Notes under the pieces: generated by a model | What the model was told of the DNA's origin: nothing | Database searches by the model: none | What the model saw: only the letters and a program-made list of their open reading frames with translations | Translations under genes and position numbers: made by a program | Shown: piece by piece, positions 12,727-23,400 of the stretch | How the letters are laid out: every line of letters starts with the position of its first letter | Numbering within the stretch: the first letter of the stretch is position 1 | From: Pseudovirgaria hyperparasitica | Lineage: Eukaryota; Ascomycota; Dothideomycetes; Acrospermales; Acrospermaceae | Assembly (NCBI RefSeq): GCF_010093815.1 | Contig: NW_022985550.1 | Location: 137,074-201,073, forward strand | Length of the DNA: 64,000 nt | Direction of reading: 5' to 3'

Positions 12727-12774
12727 AATAATAATAATAATAATAATAATAATAATCATAATGATAATAATAAG
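12727..12774. repeat. (ATA/TAA)n microsatellite
   Basis: About 48 bases of nearly uninterrupted AAT/ATA units with single C and G interruptions, about 90 bases before the dispersed repeat copy that starts near 12862. Confidence 0.9.
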
Positions 12775-12861
12775 ATTAAGCCGCTTGGTGGCAGTTTGGC
12801 CGCTGAAAACGGCGGTTATAACGGTATTTTTCGGCGGTATCTCAGCCAGCGGTCTAACAAG

Positions 12862-13106
12862 CATTTCTACCGTGCTCGAGCCCAGCACACAACTATCCAT
12901 ACTCGCCGTATCTATCCTACCTACGACTACCGCGGCGAGCACCATCATGTCGTCGCAGGCCTCCGTCGTACCGCCCTTAATACTCCCTGGATACATGGAG
13001 CCCGCTTGCAATCGTACGCGCCTAGTGTCTACTCCTCGCTAGAACCGTGCCGTACCGTAACTAGACACCTTTATAAAAGTACTTAAAACCGTCCTGCCGT
13101 CCATCT
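12862..13106 (+). repeat. Dispersed repeat, copy A (family unknown, degraded)
   Basis: This stretch aligns by eye along its whole length with 15767-16020 in the same orientation. Shared blocks include ATCCTACCTACGACTA, TGGAGCCCGCT, ACGCGCCT and GAACCGTGCCG. Differences look mostly like C/T and G/A, as expected after repeat-induced point mutation. No coding part of a known element is visible, so it may be the end fragment of a transposable element of undetermined class. Copy A keeps more C/G than copy B. Confidence 0.75.
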
Positions 13107-13355
13107 CCCTCCGTTCAGGATGGAACCTTTGCCAAGTGGCTTGAATTCATAGAAAAGGCTGACCGAGTCGATGTTATCAAATATCAAGAGCCAATTATCA
13201 TCTAATGAGTCTCAGTCAATTCGTTCTATCCTTGTCTTCGTAGATAACGGCCTAAGCGACCCCGCCAGCGAACAGCACCTCTGAGTAGGCAGCTATTCCC
13301 TTTCGCATACATTCCACTAGGCTGAGCTTTCGATCATAGCCTGAAGCGTTCTGCC

Positions 13356-15139
13356 ATGACCGCCCTGAAAGAGCGACTTGATCGCATCGTGCCTAGCATA
13401 GAGCGGATTTGCGATGTCTCAGGCATCGCCGGCTTATCGTTGGGTATTATCAGTCGCGGTCAAATTGTCACTACAATACATCACGGCTACAAAAACATCG
13501 ATAACAAAGCGAAGCCCGACGATGACACTGCGTATGGAATCGGATCGTTAACGAAAGGCTTCACCGCGGCGACGTTGGCAAGTCTCGTTGACGAAGGAGC
13601 TGTCACGTGGGACACGAGCATCAAGAGCATCATACCGGACTTTCGCACCACCAGTGCTGAAGTAACTGAGAGACTGACAGTCAAAGATGCGCTAGCCCAT
13701 AGAATGGGTCTCACGCGTTCCAACCAGTTGTGGCATGGAAAGGACAACCACATTCTCATCGAGAAGAGTCACGTCATCAAGCACTTCACCACCATGCGAA
13801 ACACCCAACCTTTCCGCTCGAAAATGCACTACAATAACTGGGGATATGCGCTTGCTGGGGCTGTAGTTGAGAAGTTGACCGAACAAGACTGGGGAACGGC
13901 GGTCACCGACAGAGTGCTTCGTCCATTTGGCCTAAGCAAGACATACACGCGTCCCCATGAAAGTGCAGACTTCGCTTCACCGTACGCGGCTTTGGACGAT
14001 AGGACTTGCGTTCCTCTTGAACCTTTCAAAGTGAAAGCTGGCACACTCATGGATTCATCACAAGGCTTATGGAGCACGGTGACCGACATGCTTCAGTGGT
14101 GTTCGAAACTGTTGAGAGCCAATGAGCAGCAGAACAACAAACAAGACGTGGACAACGAATCTATGATCCAGCTTACCGAGATCTTTTCACCGCAGATCAA
14201 GATATCCGACGATGAGAAGGGACCGTTTTACGGCTTAGGTTGGGCCTTGACGGACCTGCCCTCGCCCATGGGCGCTCTCGGCTGCAACCCGGGACTTATC
14301 TCACACATGCCTACGGTCGGCAAGAGCTCAAAGGAAAGGATCATATACTCGCAAGGAAGCCTTGCTGGCTACACAGCGAATCTGATACTAGTCCCTGGTC
14401 AAGATGTTGGAATCGCTGTCCTGACCAATTCTATTGCTCTGAATGACGGGGCCGATTGGGTCGCTCAAGCTGTACTGGAGGCTGTCCTGGACGAGCAGCA
14501 GCCTAATGACTTCGTACAGGCTGCTACAACAAGTGCTCAGAGCATGGTGGACAAGTTTCCACAGATGGAGAAACGTCTTCGAGAGTCCCAACATTCGGAC
14601 GCACCACCCAAACGGCTGACGGAATACACGGGGGTGTATCGCAATGACATCAAAGATTTCTGCATTGGCATCCGTGAAGACGGCAGCCACAACGCTTTAG
14701 CATTATACTTCCAAGACAAAGACTCGCAACGATGGCCACTAAAACACTACCAAGCGGACGAGTTTACATGGTTGATGTCGCATGACGAAGCAGTCAGGCA
14801 TGCAAGGTTCCCGTATCCGCCCGAGAAGATTTTCAAGTTCGGCTTCGAATCGTCAAACGGTCAGATTTCGGGCTTGTGGTGGACTCACGACCTTGACTCG
14901 GAGCCTGAGTTCTTCCAAAAGACATCGGGACCGAGGGACGCCGGCGTGGGGTCATCGTCGGTGGGATACGAACCTGCAAGTTTGACACCCCGCTGACTAT
15001 AGATAGCACAAATGAACACTCTCTAACAGCTACCCGTACACGTAGTCTTCTGTTGGCTCTGGTGGTGGCTGGCATCGCTCTCTACTACGCCTGTTTGCGC
15101 GGAAAGGGTCGAAGTTGGCGTGACATCAAACGACTTTGA
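13356..15139 (+). CDS. Beta-lactamase-like serine hydrolase, probably tail-anchored
   Basis: A long exon from ATG 13356 encodes a class-C beta-lactamase/esterase-type domain (PF00144 kind). The nucleophile motif is GSLTKG (S64 and K67), the YxN motif is Y159-N-N in MHYNNWGY, and a GSLAGY segment stands near the position of the KTG motif. Uninterrupted, the frame stops at 14996 (546 aa). A 50-nt intron at 14980-15029 (weak GTTTGA donor, CTGAC, AACAG acceptor) would bypass that stop and add TRTRSLLLALVVAGIALYYA followed by a basic tail, ending at 15139 (577 aa). This would be a single C-terminal membrane helix. The domain call is firm and the tail exon is inference. Fungal members act on esters, lactones or amides; the substrate here is unknown. 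The gene lies between two direct repeat copies. Confidence 0.85.
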
Positions 15140-15640
15140 GTACGAGGGCGTTCGACCAATCCTTTCCGTCGATCGTGCCCGCCTATCGTGCTGTGACGCG
15201 TGAGCGGTGTGTTGTTTGTGTGTCGCCAGTGGCTATGCGCACAGGAAAGGTGGCGCGATTAAGCATTTGACGAATTGGTTTTCATCGCCTGGCACGTAGC
15301 ACGTCGACATGTACTGGCGTACGTGTCATAGATATAATCATAAGCCTGAAAATCGATGTGCGCCCGATTGCAACATTCGTTCTTGCAGCCGCATTCATGA
15401 AAAAGCTGGAGATCTGAAGGCCACGTGTCCCGAACTAAACATGATCGTTCCTAAGGTCTGAAACATCTGTATGTATGTAAGTTCATTAGGCCATGCACCA
15501 CGTGGGTATGGGCCGTTACTATGTGCCAGCTATGTACATCCTACACCACGCGGTAGCTCCACTTCAGAAGCCAACTATGAGAGCCGATTATCCGACTAAA
15601 ACTCCTATGCTCAACGCAGGAAAAGAGAGAGAGAGAGTTA
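15140..15640. other. Intergenic, no gene seen
   Basis: No supported open frame or RNA gene between the hydrolase and the TA-rich left part of repeat copy B. Confidence 0.5.
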
Positions 15641-15766
15641 GGTTTAGCCTGCATGGTTAGCATTATGTGACCTTTATCCATAGGAGAGCTCCAATGTCGC
15701 GCGCTTCTTAAATAGCTACATGCTTATAAAGGCTATCTAGTTATAGGCTATTTAAGGTTTATTAGT
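15641..15766. repeat. TA-rich degenerate stretch leading into repeat copy B
   Basis: Dense TA dinucleotides and TATA-like runs with few Cs, continuous with repeat copy B. A weak correspondence with 12780-12860 (GCCGC/GGCGG there, TAGCT/TATAA here) would make it the more heavily mutated left part of the same repeat. Confidence 0.4.
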
Positions 15767-16020
15767 CGTTTCTGCCTTAAGCACTCGAGCATAGTATACA
15801 ACTACTCGTCGCATCCTACCTACGACTATTAACACGACCAGCACCATTATGTCGATGCTCCTTTGCAATGTAGACTGATCGACAGTACGGCCATCGGACC
15901 CGTGGAGCCCGCTCGCGATGGCACGCGCCTGGTGCCTCTCTCCTCCTTGCTGGAACCGTGCCGCACCGCAACTAGATACTGTTACAAGAGTACTAAGTAA
16001 ACATTCCTCGTCGTTCCATC
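15767..16020 (+). repeat. Dispersed repeat, copy B (family unknown, degraded)
   Basis: Direct-orientation partner of copy A at 12862-13106, about 2.9 kb away, with the serine hydrolase between them. The right part matches best, including CCGTGCCG and CAACTAGA. It shows more TA dinucleotides than copy A. I see no target-site duplication or terminal motif that fixes its class. Confidence 0.75.
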
Positions 16021-16305
16021 ACTCCATTGTGTCTGTAATTATCCTTTACCTCCTCCAGTTTGTTATACTCATAATCTCCGTATGAATTGCTACTAGAGCC
16101 TTGATAGAACACATCTGAGCCTCAAGCTTGAAGTCATACCTTTGCAAACACCTACGGGCCGGAGGCAATGAACCCCTAATTAGTTGGAGAAAGCAGAGAG
16201 ACACAGGTGAGCACTGGAAAAGGATGCGTTGAATAGCATCCGATGGGTCTTCGAGCTAGGCATCAGTGCAGCCAACATCACGATGATATATAGCGGCTCT
16301 ACACC

Positions 16306-17781
16306 ATGCTGAGATTTGGCCCACGCGCATGTACTCGCTTCAAATTTTCCTCTCACATCTCCCAAATTTCGCGCTTCCAGAGTACGAAAATGAATGCCAG
16401 CGAGCTCTTCGAGGTGGAGCGCCTTCCGTGGTATAGCCATAATCAGTTTTATCCAGCACGACCTGGTGAGATTCTCGATTCTAGCTTCAGGGTTATGGAT
16501 AGGAAAACTCGGTTACGGTGCATACTCCACGGTCTGGCTGTGTCCGGATATGGATCCGGTATGTTTGGCGTTCTTCACCTCCACCCACCCACCCTTCAAA
16601 GTCTGACCTTCCATGGATGCACAGAGAACGAGACGCCGGCTTCGTCGCTGTCAAGATTTGTACCCGAGATGCCGAAAAGACCCCACAGCTCAATCGAGAG
16701 CTAGACTTTTACGAGCATGTCAGTTCGATGGAATCACAGCATCGCGGCCAAGTATACATCCGCGGACTGTACGGCGAATTTGAGCTCGACAGTCCGACTG
16801 GCAAACATTTGTGCTTTGTTCATCCACCCATGCACATGACTATTCGACAGCTCCAGTATTACTACCCAGCACACAAGCTCGACGTTCCGCTTCTGAAGTG
16901 CACGCTAGCCAATGTGCTACAGGAGCTGTCGTTCTTACACGACGAGGCCAAGGTCGTACATGCAAGTACGGCAAGACGATGCAACATGATTTGAATCAAA
17001 ACTGACAAGTTAGACATCGATCCTGGAAATATCATGCTGACTGTGCATGATGACACTATTCTGGGAAACTTCGAGAAAGCTGAAGCAGATGACCCGTCAC
17101 CAGCCAAAGTGATGGACGACACACGCACCATTTACCGTTCCCGTAAGCTTCCCCCCTCCTACGGGCGATCTCTGGGGCCAACCAGTTCTCTGTGACTTTG
17201 GCGAAGCGCGGATAGGAGATTCCCACTCTGGCTTGATTCAGCCTGAGCTATACCGTGCACCAGAGATAATCTTCGAGATGGAGTGGGGCTCCAAGGTGGA
17301 CGTCTGGAGTGTCGCCACGTTGGCAAGTATTCAAATACTATTATTATAAGGAAGTCGCAATGACTTACTCCTGATTAGGCATGGGACTTGTTTGAAGATA
17401 AGCATCTATTCGACGCCCGTGACAACGAGGGCAACCCATCAGAGACACACATCATGTTTCCGAAATGGTTGCATACCTTGGACTGCCTCCGCTCGAATAC
17501 ACGCAAAGCAACCATATGACATACAAGGTCTTCGACAAGCAAGGTCAGTCATTGAGATCGCCCCCGATATAGACTATGCTAAGTTTAACAGGACACTGGA
17601 CGGGTGGCTCCAGGAGTGTAGCTATTCCGAAGATCTCACTCGAGGAACGAGTCTCGGTGCTTGAAGGGGAGGAAAGGAAGTGTTTCTCGATTTTATACGT
17701 TCGATGCTCAGATGGCGGCCGGAAGACAGGAAGTCGGCGACTGAACTGCTGAAGCATCCGTGGATGGCCGGCACTATGTAG
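16306..17781 (+). pseudogene. SRPK-like protein kinase pseudogene
   Basis: The N-terminus (LPWYSHNQFYPARPGEIL) and successive kinase motifs are recognisable as the fungal SRPK-like family: GKLGYGAYSTVWL (glycine loop), FVAVKICTRD (VAIK), ELSFLHDEAKVVHA before the catalytic loop, DPGNIML, VLCDFGEARIG (DFG), LYRAPEI (APE), WGSKVDVWSVATL, and the C-terminal RKSATELLKHPWMAGTM. They lie in different frames. Even allowing for introns (about 16561-16604, 16971-17021, 17322-17380 and 17546-17590) at least four frame changes remain: near 16497, in the C run near 17150, near 17465 and near 17675. The catalytic-loop Asp position also reads Asn across its splice. I therefore call a decayed gene, not an intron-rich one. 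A TA-rich island follows it. Confidence 0.75.
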
Positions 17782-18575
17782 TTGCGACGACGATCAAGCG
17801 ACCATTGCACTGCAAAGTCATTCTCGCCGAGTTTTTGTATTAGTTACATGTTTAGGATCGATCTACAAGAACATATGTTTCATGTCATTATCGACGACCG
17901 TTTCATGTCATCTTCGTACATTGACTAAGTTAGCCTCTTAGGGGGTGCGAAGAAGTTTTTTATACCTTCTTTAATATAGTTTTAATAGAAGAGGATAGAT
18001 AGATCGATATATGTTTAAGTATACTTCATCCGAGAGAATAAAGCCTCTTATATTATTTAATATCTCTTATAACTATTTCTGTAACACTTAATATACTTTT
18101 GATATAAGTACTATTCTAGTATATCTAGTATACTCATATATTGATATATGTTGTCATATAGCTGCTCTATAGAGCATTGGTATATGCCTACGATTATTCT
18201 TTTTTCCATTTCATTAGGAGCTGGAACAGTCTATCCGCTATCAAATCGAAGGTATAAATCAATAATAACAAGGATAGCGAGTATTTAGCGCTTAGTCGAT
18301 GCTAGGGTAGTGGTGTGGTACCTTGGGAAGTTGCGTGCACTGTTTGTGGATGTCAGCTGTGAATCATGCGACCCCGAGTTCGCTGGAGGCGCCGCGTTCC
18401 TGCGTACACACACAGATATGACGCAAGGAACAGCGCGCCGTAACCCTCAGTATGTCATCCTATACTTCTTCACCGGTCCTCAGGGAGTATATGTACGTGC
18501 ACTAACCCCCTGCTGCATCTTGCATCTTGCATCTGCTAGAAGCCTTCTTCGCCAAGCCACACCCCCTTTCCAACA
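17782..18575. other. Intergenic with TA-rich, RIP-like island (about 17940-18290)
   Basis: From about 17940 to 18290 the sequence is dominated by TATA, TTAA and ATATAT words with very little G/C, unlike its surroundings. No open frame runs through it. This is what a heavily RIP-mutated repeat remnant looks like, though composition alone cannot show ancestry. The right part (18300-18575) is ordinary promoter-like sequence of the next gene. Confidence 0.5.
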
Positions 18576-20195
18576 ATGCAGCCTCTGAACCACTCTCCCC
18601 CTTTATCTTCCGTTCTACTTCCTCTTCTCCTCCTCGATACCCTCCCGCTGCTTTGCACCGCCTACCCAGACCTCTACAGCATATTCCAATCGCGCCTCTC
18701 CGAAGATTCCGAAATCTACCTCCCAACCGACCTGACTCCGCGCTGGACGACACATGGCGCGCCCAACTTTGCCATTGGCGTGCGACCGGCCACGGAAGAC
18801 GATGTAGTTGCTGCGCTACGTACTGCGGTCGAGAATGATATGCCGTTCCTCGCCACCGGCGGTGGCCATGGGTATACGAGCTCGTACGCAGACTTGCAAG
18901 GGGGTGTACAGATCGACATGAGTGGATTTGATAGCGTTGACGTGGATGAGCAGTCGGGAGAGGTTGTCGTGGGCGCGGGTGCGGTGTTTGCGGATTTATT
19001 TGGCCCGGTGGCGGATGCTGGGAGGGAAATCCGTTAGTTCTACCCTTCTCCATTCCGATTCTCCGTCCTGATACATCCGCGTTCCTCCCGGATAATCACC
19101 GACTGACCACACCCCAACCCAGAAACCGGCTCCTGCTCATGCGTAGGTGTCATCGGAGCCACCCTCGGCGGCGGCATCGGCCGCTACCAAGGCCTCCACG
19201 GCCTCATCGTCGACGCCCTCCTCTCCGCCCGCGTCCTCCTCGCAAACGGCACCATCGTCGAGGCCTCCCACACCTCCAACCCAGACCTCTTCTGGGCCCT
19301 CCGCGGCGCCGGCATGAACTTCGCCATCGTCCTCAGCGCAACCTACACCACCCACCCGCAAACCAACAACGGCACCGTCCTCAACGTCGACATCGCATAC
19401 CCACCCGCCGCCGCCCCCGAACTCTTCGCCTTCCTCGCCAGCTTCTCCCAACGCAACAACGCTTCCGCCACCGGCCTGCCCCCCGCCCTCAGCATCGTCC
19501 TCGCAGTCTCCTGGAACGACGACCTAGCCGGCATGAACATCGTCCTCAACGCCATCTTCGCCGGACCCGCAGACACCGGCCTCGCACACCTCGCCCCACT
19601 CCTCTCCTCGCCCACCCTGCAACCCCTACGAACAAACATCACCACCGCACTCCCCTGGCGCGCCATCTCCACAACCGCCTCCTTCGGCAGCGACGCCGCA
19701 GAATGCGCCCGCCCGGTCCACCGTAACATGTACGGCCTCAGCATCCAACGCATCGACATCCCCGCCTTCACCGCCTACTTCGACACGCTCAGCACCCTCA
19801 TGCACGACGAGCCCACCACCCGCCAAACACACTGGATCATCGAGGGCTTCCCTAATACCGCGGCCCGGGCCGTGCCGAGCAGCGAGACGGCGTATCCGCA
19901 CCGCGACGCGTTCGCGCATCTGTTGATGGCGTATGTGTATCCGCGGCCGGGCACGCCGGGGGCTGTGGAGGGGTTGGAGGAGAGGATTGATGGGCTGGCG
20001 CGGGAGGCGCGGGCGCAGTTGCAGGCGGGGGGTGCGCATGAGGGCGTGTATGTGAGTTATGGGCATGGGGATGAGGGGGTTGCGGCGTGGTATGGGGAGG
20101 GGAATTTGGGGCGGTTGAGGGAGTTGAAGCGGGTTTGGGATCCGGAGGGGTGGTTTGGGTGGAATAATGGGGTTTTGCGTGCGCATGATGGGTGA
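18576..20195 (+). CDS. Secreted FAD-linked (BBE-type) oxidoreductase, 509 aa
   Basis: Exons 18576-19032 and 19123-20195, with a 90-nt intron (GTTAGT donor, CTGAC branch, CCCAG acceptor). The N-terminus has a hydrophobic signal peptide (VLLPLLLLDTLPLLCTA). A PCMH-type FAD domain follows, with GGGHGYT carrying the histidine that is covalently linked to FAD in this family. TGSCSCVGV after the intron supplies the matching cysteine position, so bicovalent flavin is possible. Then comes GATLGGGIGRYQG, and the C-terminal berberine-bridge segment reads FGWNNGV. Such enzymes oxidise sugars, alcohols or secondary metabolites outside the cell; the substrate here is unknown. No metabolite backbone gene is nearby. 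Base use is odd: each exon starts C-rich and ends strongly G-rich. Confidence 0.9.
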
Positions 20196-20456
20196 GTGTG
20201 GTGGTGGTGGGAGGGATGGATGGATGGATGGATGGTAGGATGGGGTTTGGTGGACTGGAGACGTAGGTTCTGGGTGGTCTGGCTGGCTGGTAGGAGTTGT
20301 TTGTGTGTAAACTGGATTGTGTTGATGCAAATACTCCACAGAATTCTACTGACCATACATCCGCCTCATCGATTTCTACTTTCAAGCATTCTCACAAAAA
20401 CCCGTTGCCTGTCGTTTCTCTAACACTGCTCCTCACGTCTCATAGTCGGTAATGAC
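20196..20456. other. Convergent spacer with GGAT repeat
   Basis: Spacer between the stops of the oxidoreductase and of the NACHT-WD40 gene, with a short GGAT tandem run at about 20213-20233. Confidence 0.6.
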
Positions 20457-23400
20457 TCAAGCAGACGCTGCTCTTGTTTTCGGGAGCTTGCTCATGTCAA
20501 ATTGCATGATTTTGAGCCCACCTTTTCTGGTGTAGAAAGCTAGCCACGACTCGTAGATTGCAATTGTGGATCGATTCAATTGAAGGTTTGGATGGATTCT
20601 CAGCACTCGTCTTCCCATATGCGTTATCCAATCCCCGGCTCTGTCATTCTGCTTCATTAACCCAAAGCGTGAGTGACAACTTACCTCTTTCTCACTCGCC
20701 GATACAGGTCTCAATTTAAGGCAATGATGTCCCGTCGCGCTCTCAATCTTATATACCCCGGTACCTGTCCTGACAAGGTCATTTGCCTGTAAGAAAGAAA
20801 AACGGGTTTGCGCTCTGAGGGAACCTCTATCGTCAACATCCCACTCTTGTTTAACCATTTGGTTCGACTGCAGCGACCATATGATCACCCGACTGTCATA
20901 GTGCAGTGCTAGAAACCGTCCATCGGGGGATATGGACATGTCCTCGATAGCAGAAGATCCACCTTCTATATCTATAACTCTGCGTGGCTCAAGAGTCGAG
21001 CTGAGTGCTGTATCAGCACTAGTGTGCCATAACATGATCTTGGGACTGGTCATGCCCTTTTCGACTAACAACATTGCTAGGAAATCCCCGCTTGGTGATA
21101 ACACTAAATCCATCAGCCTGGAGGCCTGCTGTCGAGTCTCCCACGACTGGTCGTCCTTCAAGGAATCCTGAACGCGTACCACAATTTCGTCACTGTCTGT
21201 GAATCCAATGGCAAACAGTGTCGAGTACTTAGAGCTAGCAAACATGAATGAACCTGGAAGATCATCAAAGCGTCTGAGAATCATACTTGCACCCAGATCG
21301 TAGACCGCGATCATGTTACCTCCGTCGATAAGGAGAATTCGGCCTTCAGCAATGAAGCGCATTCTGTAGATATGTTCTGGGAACGACTCATCGCTCTCTT
21401 GACTCGTCGTCATATCCCAAATTTTCACAATGCCGTTATGTGTTCCATATGCGACCATGTTGCCTTCGCTGGTGAATGTTGCGGCCATGTACACTTCACC
21501 TGTCATCGAGAACCTCAACACCCCTGTTGAAGTATCATATATACATATTCTGGATGGACGGTCCTCAATGATCATTAAGGCGGTACTATCGGCAGAGAAG
21601 AATGCTCTGCAGCAGGAAGAGGATTGAATCGGCGAGCGTACTTCTCCAGATCTCAAGTAGCGTACCGCTAATGTACCGCAGACCATACTTGCTGTTTTCT
21701 CGTGTTCCTCGTAATCAAGAATCAGTTCCGCGTCTTCCGATAACCACCATCTTTGGCTTCGTGGGCTTGTGTGCTGTCTCGTCGGCTCATGTAATAATCC
21801 TGTATTGATGTACCATAGTCGTATGCCAAAATCTGCCCCCCCGAGCAACACAAGCTCGTTCTGCTCCCGAAAGCGAAGTCGAAGGTGGTCTCTACGATCT
21901 TTACTGCCTTTTTCACTACTCAGAACTGATATGAACGTTGCGTCCAGTATTGCTTGGACAGTTCCTGTATCTGTATTCCACACCTTGATCGTACCACCAT
22001 AGCAGAAAGAGGCTAGCGATGACCCTGAAGGCGCACAAGCCTCTGTACATTCTGCCTCTATATTGTGTTGTTTCGGATCAAGTGTTCGCAAGTAGCGAAT
22101 GTTGGGTCCAGATACGTTCCATACATGGTATAATGTAAACATCTCGTGTCGGCGTGGTGGATCGTGTTTCTTCCATACGGACGACGCTGTGACCAGTTTG
22201 TGATCTCCAAAAAACAAAATTCGTTGATAATAACACTCTCTGTCATGAGGGTGTATCTGAGCCGACATGTCCTTGCTGAAGGTAAACAACGGCTCGCCAT
22301 TTGATGTATCCCATAGCACGATGGTACCATTATGTGTAGCTGAGATTAGTCTTCGACCATCGGATGAGAAAGCTATAGCTGTTATGCCAGCCTTATGTCT
22401 GATAAGTGTTTGTAGGTATGGGCTCCAATTGAAACCAAGGTGTGGTTTCGTAATAACCCATTCTGGTTCCTCTTGTTGGTAGAGCTTGCGTACTTTGCTT
22501 TCAGACGGACTTAATAAGAGTCCTGAGGAGTATATCTGTAGTGGAGCATTCTCTAAGCTCACTGCATGGTATCGAATAAATCTGAGAGCATCTTTTGCGA
22601 GGTTGACGAGCCCATCCTGTCCTTTGAACGTCTATACTAGGTCAGCACATAATCTTCGTAGTAAAGTGAAAGGACGAAAGACCTCAGCTGTGCGAACCAC
22701 GATCGCCATGCATCGGATCCCTTGCATTAGATTCTTCAGTAAAACGAGTGCTTCGATCCAAAACAGATAGATTGTCCTTAGGAATACATCCAAAGCACTT
22801 CCATTCGTAAAATGTGTAACAGAGGCAGGTTCTTTTTCCAATAATGCGGCAAGGTGGTCTGCCCAGTGGAGACATGAATATGCAATCGGACTAAGAGGGT
22901 TCTGAGCCGGAACTTCAATTTCCTCTAAAAGAAGACCCTCTCCGTCGATTCCATATAGGTTACGCTTGAGGACTTTCTTCATAACTTCAAGTGATTTCGA
23001 GTATATCTTGGCGTGCTCGCCCATCTCAGTGCCAGCTGCTCGACCAAGAATGTAATCCTTCGCCGTCTGATGTACGAAATACAGCGTCTCATTCTGTATC
23101 GAAAGGAACGAACCACATCTTCCAATGATATCGAGAAGAGCCACTCGGTCATTTGCGGCTTCGTCCAGGCCTTCAGCAAGCGTGCCCATCTCCAGAAGTG
23201 TGACTGGCCGCCGAACAAACGTCGCAACGGATAAGACAGACTTGCAAGCTTCAACATAAATAGAATCGCCTTGTTCAATGCACTCCATCATATAATCGTA
23301 AGTTTCTGTCAAGGTGGCTGGAACTTCCTTGATCTTCCGAATGGCACCCCAGGGGCCCATATTGACAAGACTCTGGCAGACCAAAGCCACCCAAAGGAAA

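Noticed and set aside
12592-13086. 164-codon frame starting in the AT microsatellite
   Set aside because: It translates a trinucleotide repeat plus the degraded dispersed repeat. The second repeat copy does not keep the frame.
18576-20195. Oxidase, hydrolase and oxygenase read as a secondary-metabolite cluster
   Set aside because: No polyketide, peptide or terpene backbone enzyme, transporter or cluster regulator occurs in the window.
20457-22562. Independent WD40 gene next to a NACHT gene
   Set aside because: A phase-0 51-nt intron links them and restores the typical NACHT-to-WD40 linker and YHAVSLENAPLQIYSSG segment.
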